From NCBI GenBank assembly GCA_958450365.1, contig CAUEEP010000916.1, forward strand, positions 372,001 through 436,000: DNA of 64,000 bases. The letters are read 5' to 3'. The stretch comes from Mesorhabditis belari. Lineage: Eukaryota > Nematoda > Chromadorea > Rhabditida > Rhabditidae. The position numbers and the translations under genes were made by a program. How positions within the stretch are numbered: the first letter of the stretch is position 1; each line of letters opens with the position of its first letter. Shown here piece by piece: positions 10,882 through 22,104 of this stretch. The notes under the pieces are model-generated. The model was given only the letters and a program-made list of their open reading frames with translations, was not told the origin of the DNA and made no database searches.

Positions 10882-12280
10882 ATGTCAAAATCGTTTTCAT
10901 TCCGCCTATTTTGCTTGCTTTCATTGCTGAACGCGATCGCTGCATTGTCAAGCGATATCTACTCACTCGAGACATTCGATTGGAGAGAGCCGTTATCAGA
11001 TGAAGAAGAGATTCCACGACATCAAAATCCAAAACATCATCAACATCATCAACATCATCAACATCATTTCAAAAATTCCGATGATTCGGAAGACATCCAA
11101 TCACATCACCGATCGAAGCTGAGAAAGAGAAGGGAAGAGCCGAGGAGATTGTGCGGCAGATTTTTGACGATCAAAGTGAATCTGGTTTGTGCCATAATCG
11201 TAAATATAGTATAATATTCTATAAAGTATAATATTATATTATATAAAGATCTAAATTTTGTTAATTCCTATTCCTTTTCAGATGTGCAAGGGTTGCACGA
11301 AACCGCTGGCCAACTCGAATGGTGAAGGTGAGTCAAATAATTATGGATAAAGATATAGAATAAAGATCTTGATATTGTACTTTCCTTTCCGTTAATCTTT
11401 TCTTTCCGTTAATGTTAATCATACTAAGCTCGGTATGGATTTGAGTCCAGGGAGAATGTACAATCCCTAACTCTAGACATGGGGAAATTCCAACCCAAGC
11501 CTAATTCCAGTCCAAGCCTAATTCCAACCCAAGCCTAATTCCAACTCAAGCCTAATTCCAGTCCAAGCCTAATTCCAGTCCAAGCCTAATTCCAACCCAA
11601 GCCTAATTCCAACTCAAGCCTAATTCCAGTCCAAGCCTAATTCCAGTCCAAGCCTAATTCCAACCCAAGCCTAATTCCAACTCAAGCCTAATTCCTCCAC
11701 TTTCGTTTTCTCAGCTGTTCCTCTGAAATTTTTGTCTACAAGCAGAGAATTTCAATCTCTATTTGTAAGCAAAATTTTAGAACAATCGGCCAAAAGATGG
11801 CGAGAAAACGGAGGTTGAATAAGGTTTTCTCATTTCTACTAAGAGCCACTGAGCATAGGGATCCATTGGGTCATTCCCTATCTAGCTATAGCTAGGGATT
11901 GAGGTAATTCTTACATCTAGAATAGATCTTGACATCTAGACATACTGGACTAAATAAGGCTACATTCGAATAGTATCCCAGTAAGGGTGAACCCTAGTTT
12001 CATTCAAATTACAAGATCTCCACGGCTCACTCTAGTTTCAGATATTTAAAGCTAAGGATATTTTCGTTATTTTAGATATTTAGATATATTTAAATAGAAT
12101 AAGGGTTACTGTAGCTTTAGATCTTTAGATATTGACTAGTTTTATATGTTAAATATACCAATATCCCAAATTTCAGTTGGCACCGGTTTCCTCGGCCTTG
12201 CGGATATCTGTTGCTATAAGGGAAAATGCACGGATTCAATCGTCAAGCAACATTGCGATGATGATTGTAAAAACCATTAA
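10882..12280 (+). CDS. Insulin-like peptide precursor, nematode eight-cysteine type
   Basis: Three exons (10882-11184, 11282-11327, 12177-12280) join in frame to 150 codons plus stop. Residues 1 to about 22 form a signal peptide (hydrophobic FRLFCLLSLLNAIAAL). Residues 23-90 are an acidic then His-rich pro-segment (four HHQ-type repeats at about 52-62) ending in basic cleavage sites (RKRR, then PRR). The B-like chain has CG at 91-92 and cysteines at 103 and 106; the 91-103 spacing equals that of insulin. The A-like chain is CC at 128-129, then C134, C143 and C147. There is no dibasic site between the chains, so like C. elegans beta-class (DAF-28-like) peptides it would stay single-chain. Oddity: four residues separate the CC pair from the next cysteine, where insulins have three. 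Expected role, by family, is a secreted ligand for a DAF-2-type receptor. Intron 2 (849 bp) holds a satellite. Confidence 0.85.
11484..11696. repeat. 17-bp minisatellite in the insulin-gene intron
   Basis: About twelve copies of CCAAGCCTAATTCCAAC with AGT/AAC/ACT endings in a repeating order, giving a higher-order unit of about 68 bp. It lies wholly within intron 2 of the insulin-like gene. Confidence 0.9.
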
Positions 12281-12464
12281 TCTCTTCATAATTTTAATTA
12301 TCTTTAAGCCTGGTAGCTTTAAAGAAATCATCTAGTTTTAATTGAATAGCTTAATTGAATAGCTTTTTGTGAATCAATTTCGACCAGTGCATTGATCAAA
12401 AAAAAGTTACCCAAAACCAGCTACAAAAGCTTGCTGAATGAAATGGGGGTTTTCGATTTAGCAT

Positions 12465-12902
12465 TGTTACCGTAGCATTGTTACCTTGGCATTGTTACCG
12501 TAGCCTTGTTACCGTAGCCTTGTTACCGTAGCATTGTTACCTTGGCATTGTTACCGTAGCATTGTTACCTTGGCATTGTTACCGTAGCCTTGTTACCGTA
12601 GCCTTGTTACCGTAGCATTGTTACCTTGGCATTGTTACCGTAGCATTGTTACCTTGGCATTGTTACCGTAGCATTGTTACCGTAGCCTTGTTACCGTAGC
12701 ATTGTTACCTTGGCATTGTTACCGTAGCATTGTTACCGTAGCCTTGTTACCGTAGCATTGTTACCTTGGCATTGTTACCGTAGCCTTGTTACCGTAGCCT
12801 TGTTACCGTAGCATTGTTACCTTGGCATTGTTACCGTAGCCTTGTTACCGTAGCCTTGTTACCGTAGCATTGTTACCTTGGCATTGTTACCGTAGCATTG
12901 TT
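12465..12902. repeat. 14-bp ACCGTAGCATTGTT satellite with higher-order structure
   Basis: About 31 copies of three variants (ACCGTAGCATTGTT, ACCTTGGCATTGTT, ACCGTAGCCTTGTT) arranged in recurring blocks. It starts 185 bp after the insulin-like gene stop, so its 3' UTR could run into it. Confidence 0.93.
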
Positions 12903-13277
12903 TCATTCAGCAAGCCTATCACCTCTTTACTGCCCATTCATTGAGCTTTTATATCTGAATGCTTTCATTTCCCCACACAAGCCTACCGTAGGCTCTAAAG
13001 AGGTTTCTATGATTAATATTAATATTCTTAACATATCTCGAATAGATAACGATAAGCTAAAGATAAAAGATATCTTTAGAAAAAGCTACCTTAACCTCTG
13101 GCTTAAATTGGGATACTGTAGCTTTTTCTTAAGAGGATTATAATCTATCATAATATGATCCAATTGCTATATCCGAAATAGATCCTAAAAGATGCCCTCA
13201 GCTACCATAAATCTTTAACCCTTTAGTGTTAGAAGATAAACTTTTAATGGTAGCTTTGGGCACCTTTTAGGAAACGT

Positions 13278-13348
13278 CAAGAAGATTATTAAGAAGATTA
13301 TTAAGAAGGTTATTAAGAAGGTTATTAAGAAGATTATTAAGAAGATTA
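13278..13348. repeat. 12-bp AAGAAGATTATT repeat
   Basis: Six copies of AAGAAGATTATT/AAGAAGGTTATT. Noncoding. Confidence 0.85.
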
Positions 13349-13676
13349 AGACGCTCCACTTACCGTATCTCAATTTGTACAGTCTCCAATTATTTTTCAC
13401 CCAAAAATGTTGCGATCATTTCATTTCCATTCAAATCGTACTAGGCACGAGCTGCTTTTTCTTTCATTTCATCTCTTGTTTACCATTTTTTTTTTTTTTT
13501 GGTTTTTAACGGGTTTCTTTTCCCAATTTCTTTTTTTTTTTCGTTTTCCTTTAGTCTACTTTCCGAATTTGGTGAAAAATTCAGAAATACGGGTGTAAAA
13601 TTAGAGACAAAATTTGTGCATAGAAATGAAATTGTGATGAAAACTGGTAGAAAAAGAAGTGTTTTGGTATATATTA

Positions 13677-13765
13677 GTGTTTGTTTGTTTGTTTGTTTGT
13701 GTTTGTGTTTGTGTTTGTGTTTGTGTTTGTGTTTGTGTTTATGTTTGTGTTTGCCTTTGTGTTTT
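13677..13765. repeat. GTTTGT microsatellite
   Basis: About 13 hexamers (GTTTGT, then TGTGTT variants). The Cys/Val-rich or Cys/Leu-rich frames are artefacts. Confidence 0.9.
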
Positions 13766-13994
13766 CCTTTTCCTTTATATTGTGCTATTCGAGCTTTCGG
13801 CTAGGTGTTGCTTTGTGATTTCTCTCTTTTCGCCGCCCACAAACAAATAACATTGTTGATCACAAGGAAAAGAATATTCGGATGGAAATAATAAAAGGAT
13901 TTTGTTTTAAAAGAAAATTAAACATTCTGGAACACATCAAAAGTTTGCAGAGATTAAAAAACGAACATGCTTTTAGAGGTGACGATAAAATGAA

Positions 13995-14264
13995 TACCGT
14001 AAATACTGTAATAGTACCCGACCCCCATAATGACGGTGCGGAGTGTTGCGTAGTCTAGCTTTGAACGAGTGTTTCTCGGCACTGGTTTATGCTACAATGC
14101 GGGCTTAGGTATCAAAAAATAGCTGAAATTCAGGGCTATTTTTTGAGACCAAAGACGCATTTTTTGAAAGTACGGACGCTTTGAAAAAAAATGAAATAAG
14201 AAAAAACTTTTGCGACTACGCGACTGTACGAGGGGGGTGGGGTACTATTACAGTATTTACGGTA
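13995..14264 (-). mobile_element. Palindromic MITE, family A (copy 3)
   Basis: Starts TACCGTAAATACTGTAATAG and ends ATTTACGGTA, with the inner AATAGCTGAAATTCAGGGCT hairpin. Same orientation as the copy at 8110. Confidence 0.9.
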
Positions 14265-14326
14265 GCTCTAATTGATTCGCTGATCGCGAAAAGCCGGCAG
14301 CCACAAATTTACAGCTGAATATCTTT

Positions 14327-14822
14327 TTGCGCTATTTACAAAGGAAAAGAAAAATCCCTGAAGAGATGTTCTTTGTGCTCTTCATCTGGCAATCGCACAA
14401 TCGCTCTTCATCTGGCAAACCTCTCCAATATAAGGATATCCTTTTTGGAATTCATAAAGGAGAAGGAGCGGTCAGCCAAAGAAACAACAGGATTCGATTT
14501 TCGTCCTGTTCGTCTTCGTCTACCCAAAGAACGACAAGAAAACCCCAGTCAACTCAAGGGCACATCAAAGACCTCTTCGAGAAGATTGAACCTCAAGGTT
14601 TTGAGGCAAAAGTTTGCCAAGTTCCCTCAGCGCGTGACGAGTGAGCTCATTACGTTGTTCCCCCCATTCCATTCATCTCTTCTCCTTCGCTCCTCTTCAC
14701 TCCTTTTTACTCCTTCGGGACTTCATTCGCTGAGTGCTGGAGCATCACATTCGCTGAGCATTGCGGAAGCACTACGTCGAAGAGGTCGCTGGAATTCGAT
14801 GGCCGGAATGGAATCTGCATGA
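14327..14822 (+). other. Possible coding fragment, unrecognised
   Basis: A 149-codon open frame (14373-14822) overlaps a 105-codon frame. The middle (DFRPVRLRLPKERQ...) is basic and of ordinary composition, unlike the satellites. Part of the locus (about 14600-14720) is duplicated at 17433-17560, where the KVLRQKFAKFPQRV-type stretch is kept but the surrounding frame is not. I recognise no domain. It may be an exon of an unidentified gene or a mobile-element remnant. Confidence 0.25.
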
Positions 14823-15289
14823 CTCAATTGGAGCTCAAGGAGGAACGACAATGATATAAGCCTGAAGATATAAGCCGACAATGATATAAGCCCAAATTCC
14901 ATCTAGTTTTATGTTTATTCTCTGCATATAATTCCCTAAAGTTGTTTTTTGATTGGCTAAGATTTTAGTCTCGCTGTGATTCGCTGTTGTTTTCTTTTTC
15001 CCTGCTAGCCAATAAACCTTATCTACCTTTTTTTCCTTTTTACAATCCGCAAAGGGGAAGGAGCGGTCAGCGACTGAGCCATTTTCGCTGTTTTGGACGT
15101 TTGCTCAAAAATTTTCCGGATCATTCCTTTATTTTTCCGAGAAATTCCATATCTTTCTAAACCATTGTGTTACTTAAATAGCAATTAAACCGAGAGAATA
15201 ATGCAATCAGTTGCAAAAGTGAGTTGATTTTCTAAGAAATCGTTAGTCCAATCAACATCGTTTTATATTAATTAACCTAAACTAACTAT

Positions 15290-15600
15290 ATGTAAGCTTG
15301 TCTACCTACCTAGCTTATCTACCTAGCTTATCTACCTACCTAGCTTGTCTACCTACCTAGCTTATCTACCTAGCTTATCTACCTACCTAGCTTGTCTACC
15401 TACCTAGCTTATCTACCTAGCTTATCTACCTACCTAGCTTGTCTACCTACCTAGCCTATCTACCTAGCTTATCTACCTAGCTTATCTACCTACCTAGCTT
15501 GTCTACCTACCTAGCTTATCTACCTAGCTTATCTACCTAGCTTATCTACCTACCTAGCTTGTCTACCTACCTAGCTTATCTACCTAGCTTATCTACCTAA
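15290..15600. repeat. TACCTAGCTT minisatellite
   Basis: Tandem units built on TACCTAGCTTATC and TACCTACCTAGCTTGTC in a repeating order, giving a super-unit of about 58-70 bp. Noncoding. Confidence 0.93.
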
Positions 15601-16137
15601 AACCAATCGTATCTTATCGTATCTGAACATAAATAGTTGCCAAAATTGCCATTACCGATTGCAAATTTGTTTTTTTTCTCAATCCTCAATCTATCCTAGA
15701 TCATAATTCGGATTAGATATGGATTCACTTCCCTAATTCCCCATTGAGATAAGCAAAACTGATACCAAGCTAAAAAAGAAATCCTCTCGTCTAATCCCAT
15801 ACAATCCTAGCTAAAAAGTGCATTTGCAACATGGGGGAAATGAATACGTTTCAGGAGATTTATCGGTCAAAAAATTTTTCTTTTTAATTTGTAGTCTCAA
15901 GTGAGTGATTCGGGCAAGTTCTTCGTGTACTCTTTTTTCGGGATCCTGAGTAATCCATCCTTCTCAATCTCAAGGGCAAATTCATTATGATATTTGCCGA
16001 AATTTGAAATTTTCGGATATCTCGTGACTGTTTTTTCCGGATTGAAATCCTTCCGGGAGGGCTTCCTTGTCAAAAATCACTCAAGAAAGGAATTAGAGGT
16101 CATTGCGGGGGAAGGTTTAGCTTTTAGATGTCGATTA
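15601..16137. other. Intergenic sequence
   Basis: No supported gene or RNA. AT-rich with short T runs. Confidence 0.4.
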
Positions 16138-16320
16138 TATTGGGTTGATGAATTGAAAACTGCGGGACTTTGAACTAAAATTTATTCAACATAAAACCAT
16201 CAATTTGTTCCAAATAATTTCCATTATTATTGACGACTTCTGCCCGTTTTACAGGCAATTTGCGGATTCCTCTTTCGTAGTAGGATTTTGGTTTGTGTGT
16301 GAGACAAGTGTGAGACTCAG
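16138..16320. mobile_element. Mariner-like element, family C (copy 2, truncated)
   Basis: Starts ATTGGGTTGATGAATTG and matches the first about 180 bp of the copy at 16597 (GCGGGACTTTGAACTAAAAT and so on), then breaks off in GTGTGAGACTCAG. The right half is missing. Confidence 0.8.
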
Positions 16321-16596
16321 ATCAATTTTTCTATTAACACATTAATCTATTATGCAAAGATTGCACAAAAATTACACAAAAAAAAAATTAATCCCAAAAT
16401 GTAGGCGTTTTTGAGTTTGAACGGAGCAGGGGTTTCACGGGTGGAGGGAATTCTTTTCATCGTTCAAAGATTATTTCATTTTCTTTTTAGATTAATGATC
16501 TGAATGAATGAGACTTTGAAAGAATTGATAATTAATGAATGAAAGTTATAAAGTTATATTTGATGCTGTTATAAAGCGATGTTCAAAGTAATACTA

Positions 16597-17132
16597 TTGG
16601 GTTGGTGAATTGAAAACTGCGGGACTTTGAACTAAAATTTATTCAACATAAAACCATCAATTCATTCCAAATGATTTCCATTATTATTGAAGACTTCTGT
16701 CCATTTTACAGGCAATTTGCGGATTCCTCTTTCGTAGTAGGATTTTGGTTTGTGTGTGAGACAAGTGTGAGACTCAAAAATCGAGGCTGGAGACTCGAGA
16801 CAAAAATGGAGAACCAATTTCAGCCCTTTCTTCAAAAGAAACCCCTTTTGGTGTCAATAGAAAAGTTGTAGAGAATCAAAAATTAGGCTTATAGCCAAAT
16901 TTTCAAGAAGATACACTTAGTAGCTTCGCTTAAAATGCAAATTTTGTGAAAATTTATAAATTTGGCAATTTCTTGAAAACCAGTTTTTGAATCGTTCTAA
17001 AAATTTGGATATAAGCTTGATTTTTGATTCTCTACAACTTTACCATTGACACCAAAATGGGTTTCTTTTGAAGAAAGTGCTCAAACTGTCACATATGACA
17101 ATAGCCGGCAGTTTTCAATTCACTAACCCAAT
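16597..17132. mobile_element. Mariner-like element, family C (copy 3, complete)
   Basis: Left end ATTGGGTTGGTGAATTGAAA, right end the inverse (TTTCAATTCACTAACCCAAT), about 535 bp, flanked by TA. The interior carries AAGTTGTAGAGAATCAAAAA and its inverse. It matches the copy at 9253-9780 in inverted orientation. No transposase frame remains. Confidence 0.85.
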
Positions 17133-17432
17133 AATTGTACTACTCGAGTCAACCGGGATCTACAATGAGTTGAATGAAGCTTGTGTCAACCTTCATCCCT
17201 TCAACCCTTCATGTAAACGTTTTCTCCTTGAACAGAACAACACTTTCTGCTTTGTTTCTCAGCAGAAACTTGAAGATGTTGGGCTGAGTTTTTGTTAAAC
17301 CGTAGACAGACGCCGAATGGCAAAACCATCGAGTTCTATAATCTTCGGATTACAGAACTATAGATAGAAATTCTAGAAAAATTTAATTACAGAGTAAGAT
17401 GAAAGACAAAACCAATCAGCTGTTTGAGAAAG

Positions 17433-17560
17433 ATTTTGAGGCAAAAGTTTGCCAAGTTCCCTCAGCGCGTGACGAGTGAACTCATTGCGTTGTTCGCTAA
17501 TTCATTCATCTCTTCTCCTTCGCTCCTCTTCACTCCTTTTCTACTCCTTCGGGACTTCAA
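17433..17560 (+). repeat. Duplicate of the 14.6-kb fragment
   Basis: About 125 bp starting GATTTTGAGGCAAAAGTTTG is nearly identical to about 14598-14725, including GTTTGCCAAGTTCCCTCAGC. Outside it the two loci differ. Confidence 0.85.
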
Positions 17561-17689
17561 TCCACTAATTTTCATCCTTTTCATCCTTTTCATCCTTTCT
17601 CTTATCATCCTTTTCTTCTTTTTACTTTCTTGTGATTGTGTTTGAGTTCAATTTTCATTGTTGCAGATGTATTTGTTTGAAGGTGGGCC

Positions 17690-17945
17690 TTTTTTTGAGG
17701 CCACAAATTGAGGCCTTATTTTGAGGCCTTTTCTTTAAGGCCTTTTCTTTAAGGCCTTTCTTTGAGGCCTTTTCTTTAAGGCCTTTTCTTTGAGGCCTTT
17801 TCTTTGAGGCCTTTTCTTTAAGGCCTTTTCTTTAAGGCCTTTCTTTGAGGCCTTTTCTTTAAGGCCTTTTCTTTGAGGCTTTTTCTTTGAGGCCTTTTCT
17901 TTAAGGCCTTTTCTTTAAGGCCTTTTCTTTGAGGCCTTTTTTTAA
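17690..17945. repeat. 14-bp AAGGCCTTTTCTTT minisatellite
   Basis: About 18 copies of AAGGCCTTTTCTTT or GAGGCCTTTTCTTT. The minus-strand Lys/Arg-rich frame over it is an artefact. Confidence 0.9.
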
Positions 17946-18600
17946 CCCACGTGAAAACTTTTGAGGTCGAAAAACTTTGATTCTTGATTTCGACCTTTTG
18001 AGGAAGAGAATTACGGGGTTTCTCGAAAAAGGCAACAATGTGAAATTGAAGCCTTTCAAAGAGCAAAAATGGTAACTATGTGATTTATCAAAAATCGTTC
18101 GTATCGAAGAAAAGAACAGAAAATTTCCTGGTGTTTGGTGACTTTTTTGAGTACGCTGAAACGCATCCTTTCTGGTGTGTTAATTCTTTAGACTGAACGG
18201 AAATTGAGTGCTTTTCGTTTGCTGAGTTTGTTCAATCCGAGTCTAGCATCATTTTTTCGATTGCTAAACCAGAGTTGTGCGTTCTTTTCACGACGCGTTG
18301 TCGGGGAAAACGGAATCTGGCACACTGCTTGGATTGGGATCACCACTTGGTCAATTGAAGCGACTTAAATGCGTTTTTGTTTCTGTTTCTGATTGTACAA
18401 CGATGACGCGGAATGATCCCTGGAACCTTTCTAAAGAAAAAGCTACCGTTTTTGTTTCCCAGATCTAATGTATAGTATGCTTTTCTAGGTGAAGGTCTGC
18501 TACCTAAAGGAATGTCCGGTAGTTGGAGGTTATACCCCTAAATGCATCATGCATTGTTAAATCCCCCTCAAATTCGATATCATTTCAAATACCATTTGAC
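17946..18600. other. Intergenic sequence
   Basis: Open frames here are short and unrecognised. No splice-linked exon series was found. Confidence 0.35.
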
Positions 18601-19257
18601 GAGATGTCTATGTATCGGTCTATGCATCGGTCTATGCATGTCTATACATGTCTATGCCTGTCTATGACTGTCTATGCCTGTCTATGCATGTCTATACATG
18701 TCTATACATGTCTATACATGTCTATGCCTGTCTATGCCTGTCTATGCATGTCTATACATGTCTATACATGTCTATGCCTGTCTATGACTGTCTATGCCTG
18801 TCTATGCATGTCTATACATGTCTATACATGTCTATGCCTGTCTATGACTGTCTATGCCTGTCTATGCATGTCTATACATGTCTATACATGTCTATACATG
18901 TCTATGCCTGTCTATGCCTGTCTATGCATGTCTATACATGTCTATACATGTCTATGCCTGTCTATGACTGTCTATGCCTGTCTATGCATGTCTATACATG
19001 TCTATACATGTCTATGCCTGCCTATGACTGTCTATGCCTGTCTATGCATGTCTATACATGTCTATACATGTCTATACATGTCTATGCCTGTCTATGCCTG
19101 TCTATGCATGTCTATACATGTCTATAAATGTCTATGCCTGTCTATGCCTGTCTATGCCTGTCTATGCATGTCTATAAATGTCTATGCCTGTCTATGCCTG
19201 TCTATGCATGTCTATACATGTCTATGCCTGTCTATGCCTGTCTATGCATGTCTATGC
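18601..19257. repeat. 10-bp TCTATGCATG satellite with 60/180-bp higher-order repeat
   Basis: About 65 copies of TCTATGCATG, TCTATACATG, TCTATGCCTG and TCTATGACTG. The variants recur in fixed order: six units make a 60-bp block, and three blocks recur as a 180-bp super-unit (18721-18900, 18901-19080 and the start of the next are almost identical). Open frames rich in Met/Ser/Val/Tyr/Cys/Leu come from the repeat, because 10 bp is not a multiple of three and all three frames stay open. Confidence 0.95.
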
Positions 19258-19470
19258 TCCGGTTAATCTCAAAGTTAACTTAAAGAAAAAGAAAGCGTAG
19301 AAAATCATCGCGATTTTCATATTAAAAAGGAATTAAACCGGTTTGCGAAGCTACAGGCAAGATATAGCCCAAAAAGTGCAAGGCGATAATTTGCGGTTAT
19401 TCTTGGAAAGAGCTACCATTTTTTTTTTTAGCTACAGCTAGTTCTTGGAAAGAGCTACCATAACTAGAGT

Positions 19471-19986
19471 GTGTCGAGAAACAGGACACAGAAAGAGTTC
19501 TGGTTAGAGTGTGTTCCTCACGAGTAATGCGCTTTTTTTAAAAAGCACACTTCGGAAAAATTATCGCAAAAAAATTGGCGCAAAAAAATCACGAGCCACG
19601 ACTTATATAAGACTCTTTTTAAAGATATTCAATCGTTTAAATGATTTGGTGGCAAATTCCCGTCAAATATAAAGATATTCAATTTACTCGACGTGTAAAG
19701 TGGATTGCCTCGTAGTTACTCAGCAATTTCCCGTCAAATGCAAAGATATTCAATTTACTTGACGTGTAAAGAGGATTGCCTCGTAGTTACTCAGCAATTT
19801 CCCGTCAAATGCAAAGATATTCAATTTACTCGACGTGTAAAGAGGATTGCCTCGTAGTTTACTCGACCAAAAAAACGTCGATTAATCGAGTAAAAATTAC
19901 GCATACAAATTTTACTCGAGTAATTACTTTTACTCGCGAGGAACACACTCAAACCAGAACTCTTCCCGATTGTCCTGTTTCTTGAC
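19471..19986. mobile_element. TIR element with internal 71-bp satellite (copy 2)
   Basis: The TIRs extend about 48 bp: GTGTCGAGAAACAGGACA plus AGAGTTCTGGTT then GAGTGTGTTCCTCACGAG on the left, with the inverse on the right ending TGTCCTGTTTCTTGACA. Three 71-bp units lie inside (about 19660-19860). This copy defines the outer ends better than the one at 2551. No transposase. Confidence 0.8.
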
Positions 19987-20687
19987 ATTGAGATACAATG
20001 CTTTTTCTGGGTGCAACTTTTTGAAAATAAATGAAAGACCAGTTCCAAACATCACACGATCAGTGGTAAATGAGATTTTGTAATCATCTAGATTTTGTAA
20101 TCAACTGAATTTTCTTTTCCGAACGAACCCTGATGCCTTTTATGCTGATCAACGTAATCCATTTCAAATCAAAGCCCCAAAAATATCTCAAGAAACACGT
20201 GAATATTCTCTGAACATTCTACCCTGCCCTTTCCCTTTTTGTGAACTCTGTTGTCTCCATTTTTCTTATTCCTAATTGTGGGGATTGCAACGTGTTAAAA
20301 ATCTCAAGAGAGTTGCAAAAAAATTTTTCATTTTCGTACACTTAGCTAAATTTTTTTTTGTGTGGAGATGATCAGCAGACATCACTCGAAAAGTGATGAT
20401 CTTTAACGGAGATAACTACGGAGAAAATTTAAAGCTTCGAGTCATTCAATTTGGCTTGAAAAATGGACAAGTTTTGACAAGGGTCTAGAATTTGAGGGGG
20501 AAAATTGGTTTGTAGTTGAGAAAATGATGTGGGAATTCGGGAATTCGGGAATTCTCAGCTGATTTTGAGAGACTAATGAAAACAGATTAAAGTAGATAGA
20601 TTTCGATAAAGTAGCGATAAGATTACGATCAGTCGGAAATGTTTTAGAAAACGTATTGATCGAGAAGAACACATTCGATATCTACAG
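19987..20687. other. Intergenic sequence
   Basis: AT-rich. There is a GGGAATTCGGGAATTCGGGA triplication at 20530-20552. No gene recognised. Confidence 0.4.
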
Positions 20688-20930
20688 TCATGCACAAAAG
20701 TCTTGTAACATCCAGTTTAGCAAATTTCAAAGTGTAATAACTTTTTTTGCAAAGAGGCGAATTCCCAAACAGTTTTTGGTTTTCAGTTGTCCAAAATTTC
20801 TTTATAATATTCTTTTTATATGCAAGAAAAACTTTATTGAAACGATTAACAAAAATTAAGAAAAACAAATAAAAACAAAAAACGGGCGTATTTTTGATGC
20901 TCAAAAGTCTTGTAACATTTCAAGTATTTT
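20688..20930. mobile_element. Possible Tc1-like remnant
   Basis: TACAGTCATGCACAAAAGTC followed by TTGTAACAT recurs in direct orientation 220 bp later (CTCAAAAGTCTTGTAACATT). The motif resembles Tc1-family termini (CAGT...AAAAGTCTTG). Neither a full inverted pair nor a transposase was found, so the call is tentative. Confidence 0.35.
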
Positions 20931-21023
20931 GCTTTTTTTTTGGTTTTTGTTTTTATTTTATTTTTATATAACAAAAAAATAACAGACTTAGGCTTAGGTT
21001 TTAACGGGGGAGGTACTATGATT

Positions 21024-21473
21024 GTATATGTCGTAGCCGTTTACGAAATTCAGTCGTTAACGAATGATTCGTTATCGGTTAGCCGTTTACGAATGATTCG
21101 TTAGCGGCTAGTCGTTAACGAATGATTCGTTAGCGGCTAGTCGTTAATGAATGATTCGTTAGCGGCTAGTCGTTAACGAATGATTCGTTATCGGTTAGCC
21201 GTTTACGAATCATTCGTTAACGACTAGCCGCTAACGAATCATTCGTAAACAGCTAGCCGTTAACGAATCATTCGTTAACGACTAACCGTTAACGAATCAT
21301 TCGTAAACGGCTAACCGATAACGTTAACGAATGATTCGTAAACAGCTAGCCGTTAACGAATCATTCGTTATCGGCTAGCGAAAAATTTCATTCGTTAACG
21401 GCTAGTCGTTAACGAATCATTCGTAAACAGCTAGCTAGCGGCTGAATTTCGTAAACGATTACGACATGTATAC
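21024..21473. mobile_element. TIR element with internal inverted CGTTAACGAATCATTCG repeats
   Basis: The ends are TATATGTCGTAGCCGTTTAC and the approximate inverse GTAAACGATTACGACATGTATA. The interior is a run of about 14 copies of a 24-30 bp unit (TAGTCGTTAACGAATGATTCG). The left units read one way and the right units the other, so the whole element can fold into a long cruciform. The termini match those of the element at 24984-25514. Confidence 0.8.
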
Positions 21474-22104
21474 CGAAATATCCGTATTCGATTTAGTTTT
21501 ATGTAAATTTAAGTATTGGGAATCAAAATTTAAAGAAGTTAAAGTTTTTTTTAAAGTTGCAAAAAGCTACAGGACGACTCCTTTAGATTGTCCTTTAGAA
21601 TCATTTAAGCCAAAAAAAAAAGATTTATGTCAGTTATCAGATAGCTCTAACAAATTTGAACACGAAATTTGTAAAGTCTGTGCAAAATTATAAAGAAGAA
21701 AAATCCAAACGCGTCCCCTTTTTGTTGTTGTTGTTTTCCTTTTCGATTCTCATCTGTGCCCCGGGTACATCTCTTCTATCATTTCCTTTTACTAACTCTG
21801 CGAATTTTTTATTTTAGCACAAAACTTTTAATGTGCTGCTCAAGGTGGCCAGTTTACAGGTGTTTTCGAGGAATCTTTTTTTCTTTGATTAGCACTTTGG
21901 TTATTCGCGAAACTTTTGAGAGTACGATTATTGTAGAAAGAGAAAGCGTGTAAACTTTTGGGCTCTGGCAAAGGGATTCTTGAGTTTCTTGTTCGGTTAT
22001 AGACCAAATAATGGCGAAATCAACTAGAATTGGAATGTTGTTGATTGTCTTTTCTAAAAGGCACCGATTTCAGAAAATTACCGTAAGCCGGTGCTAGGAA
22101 AAAC

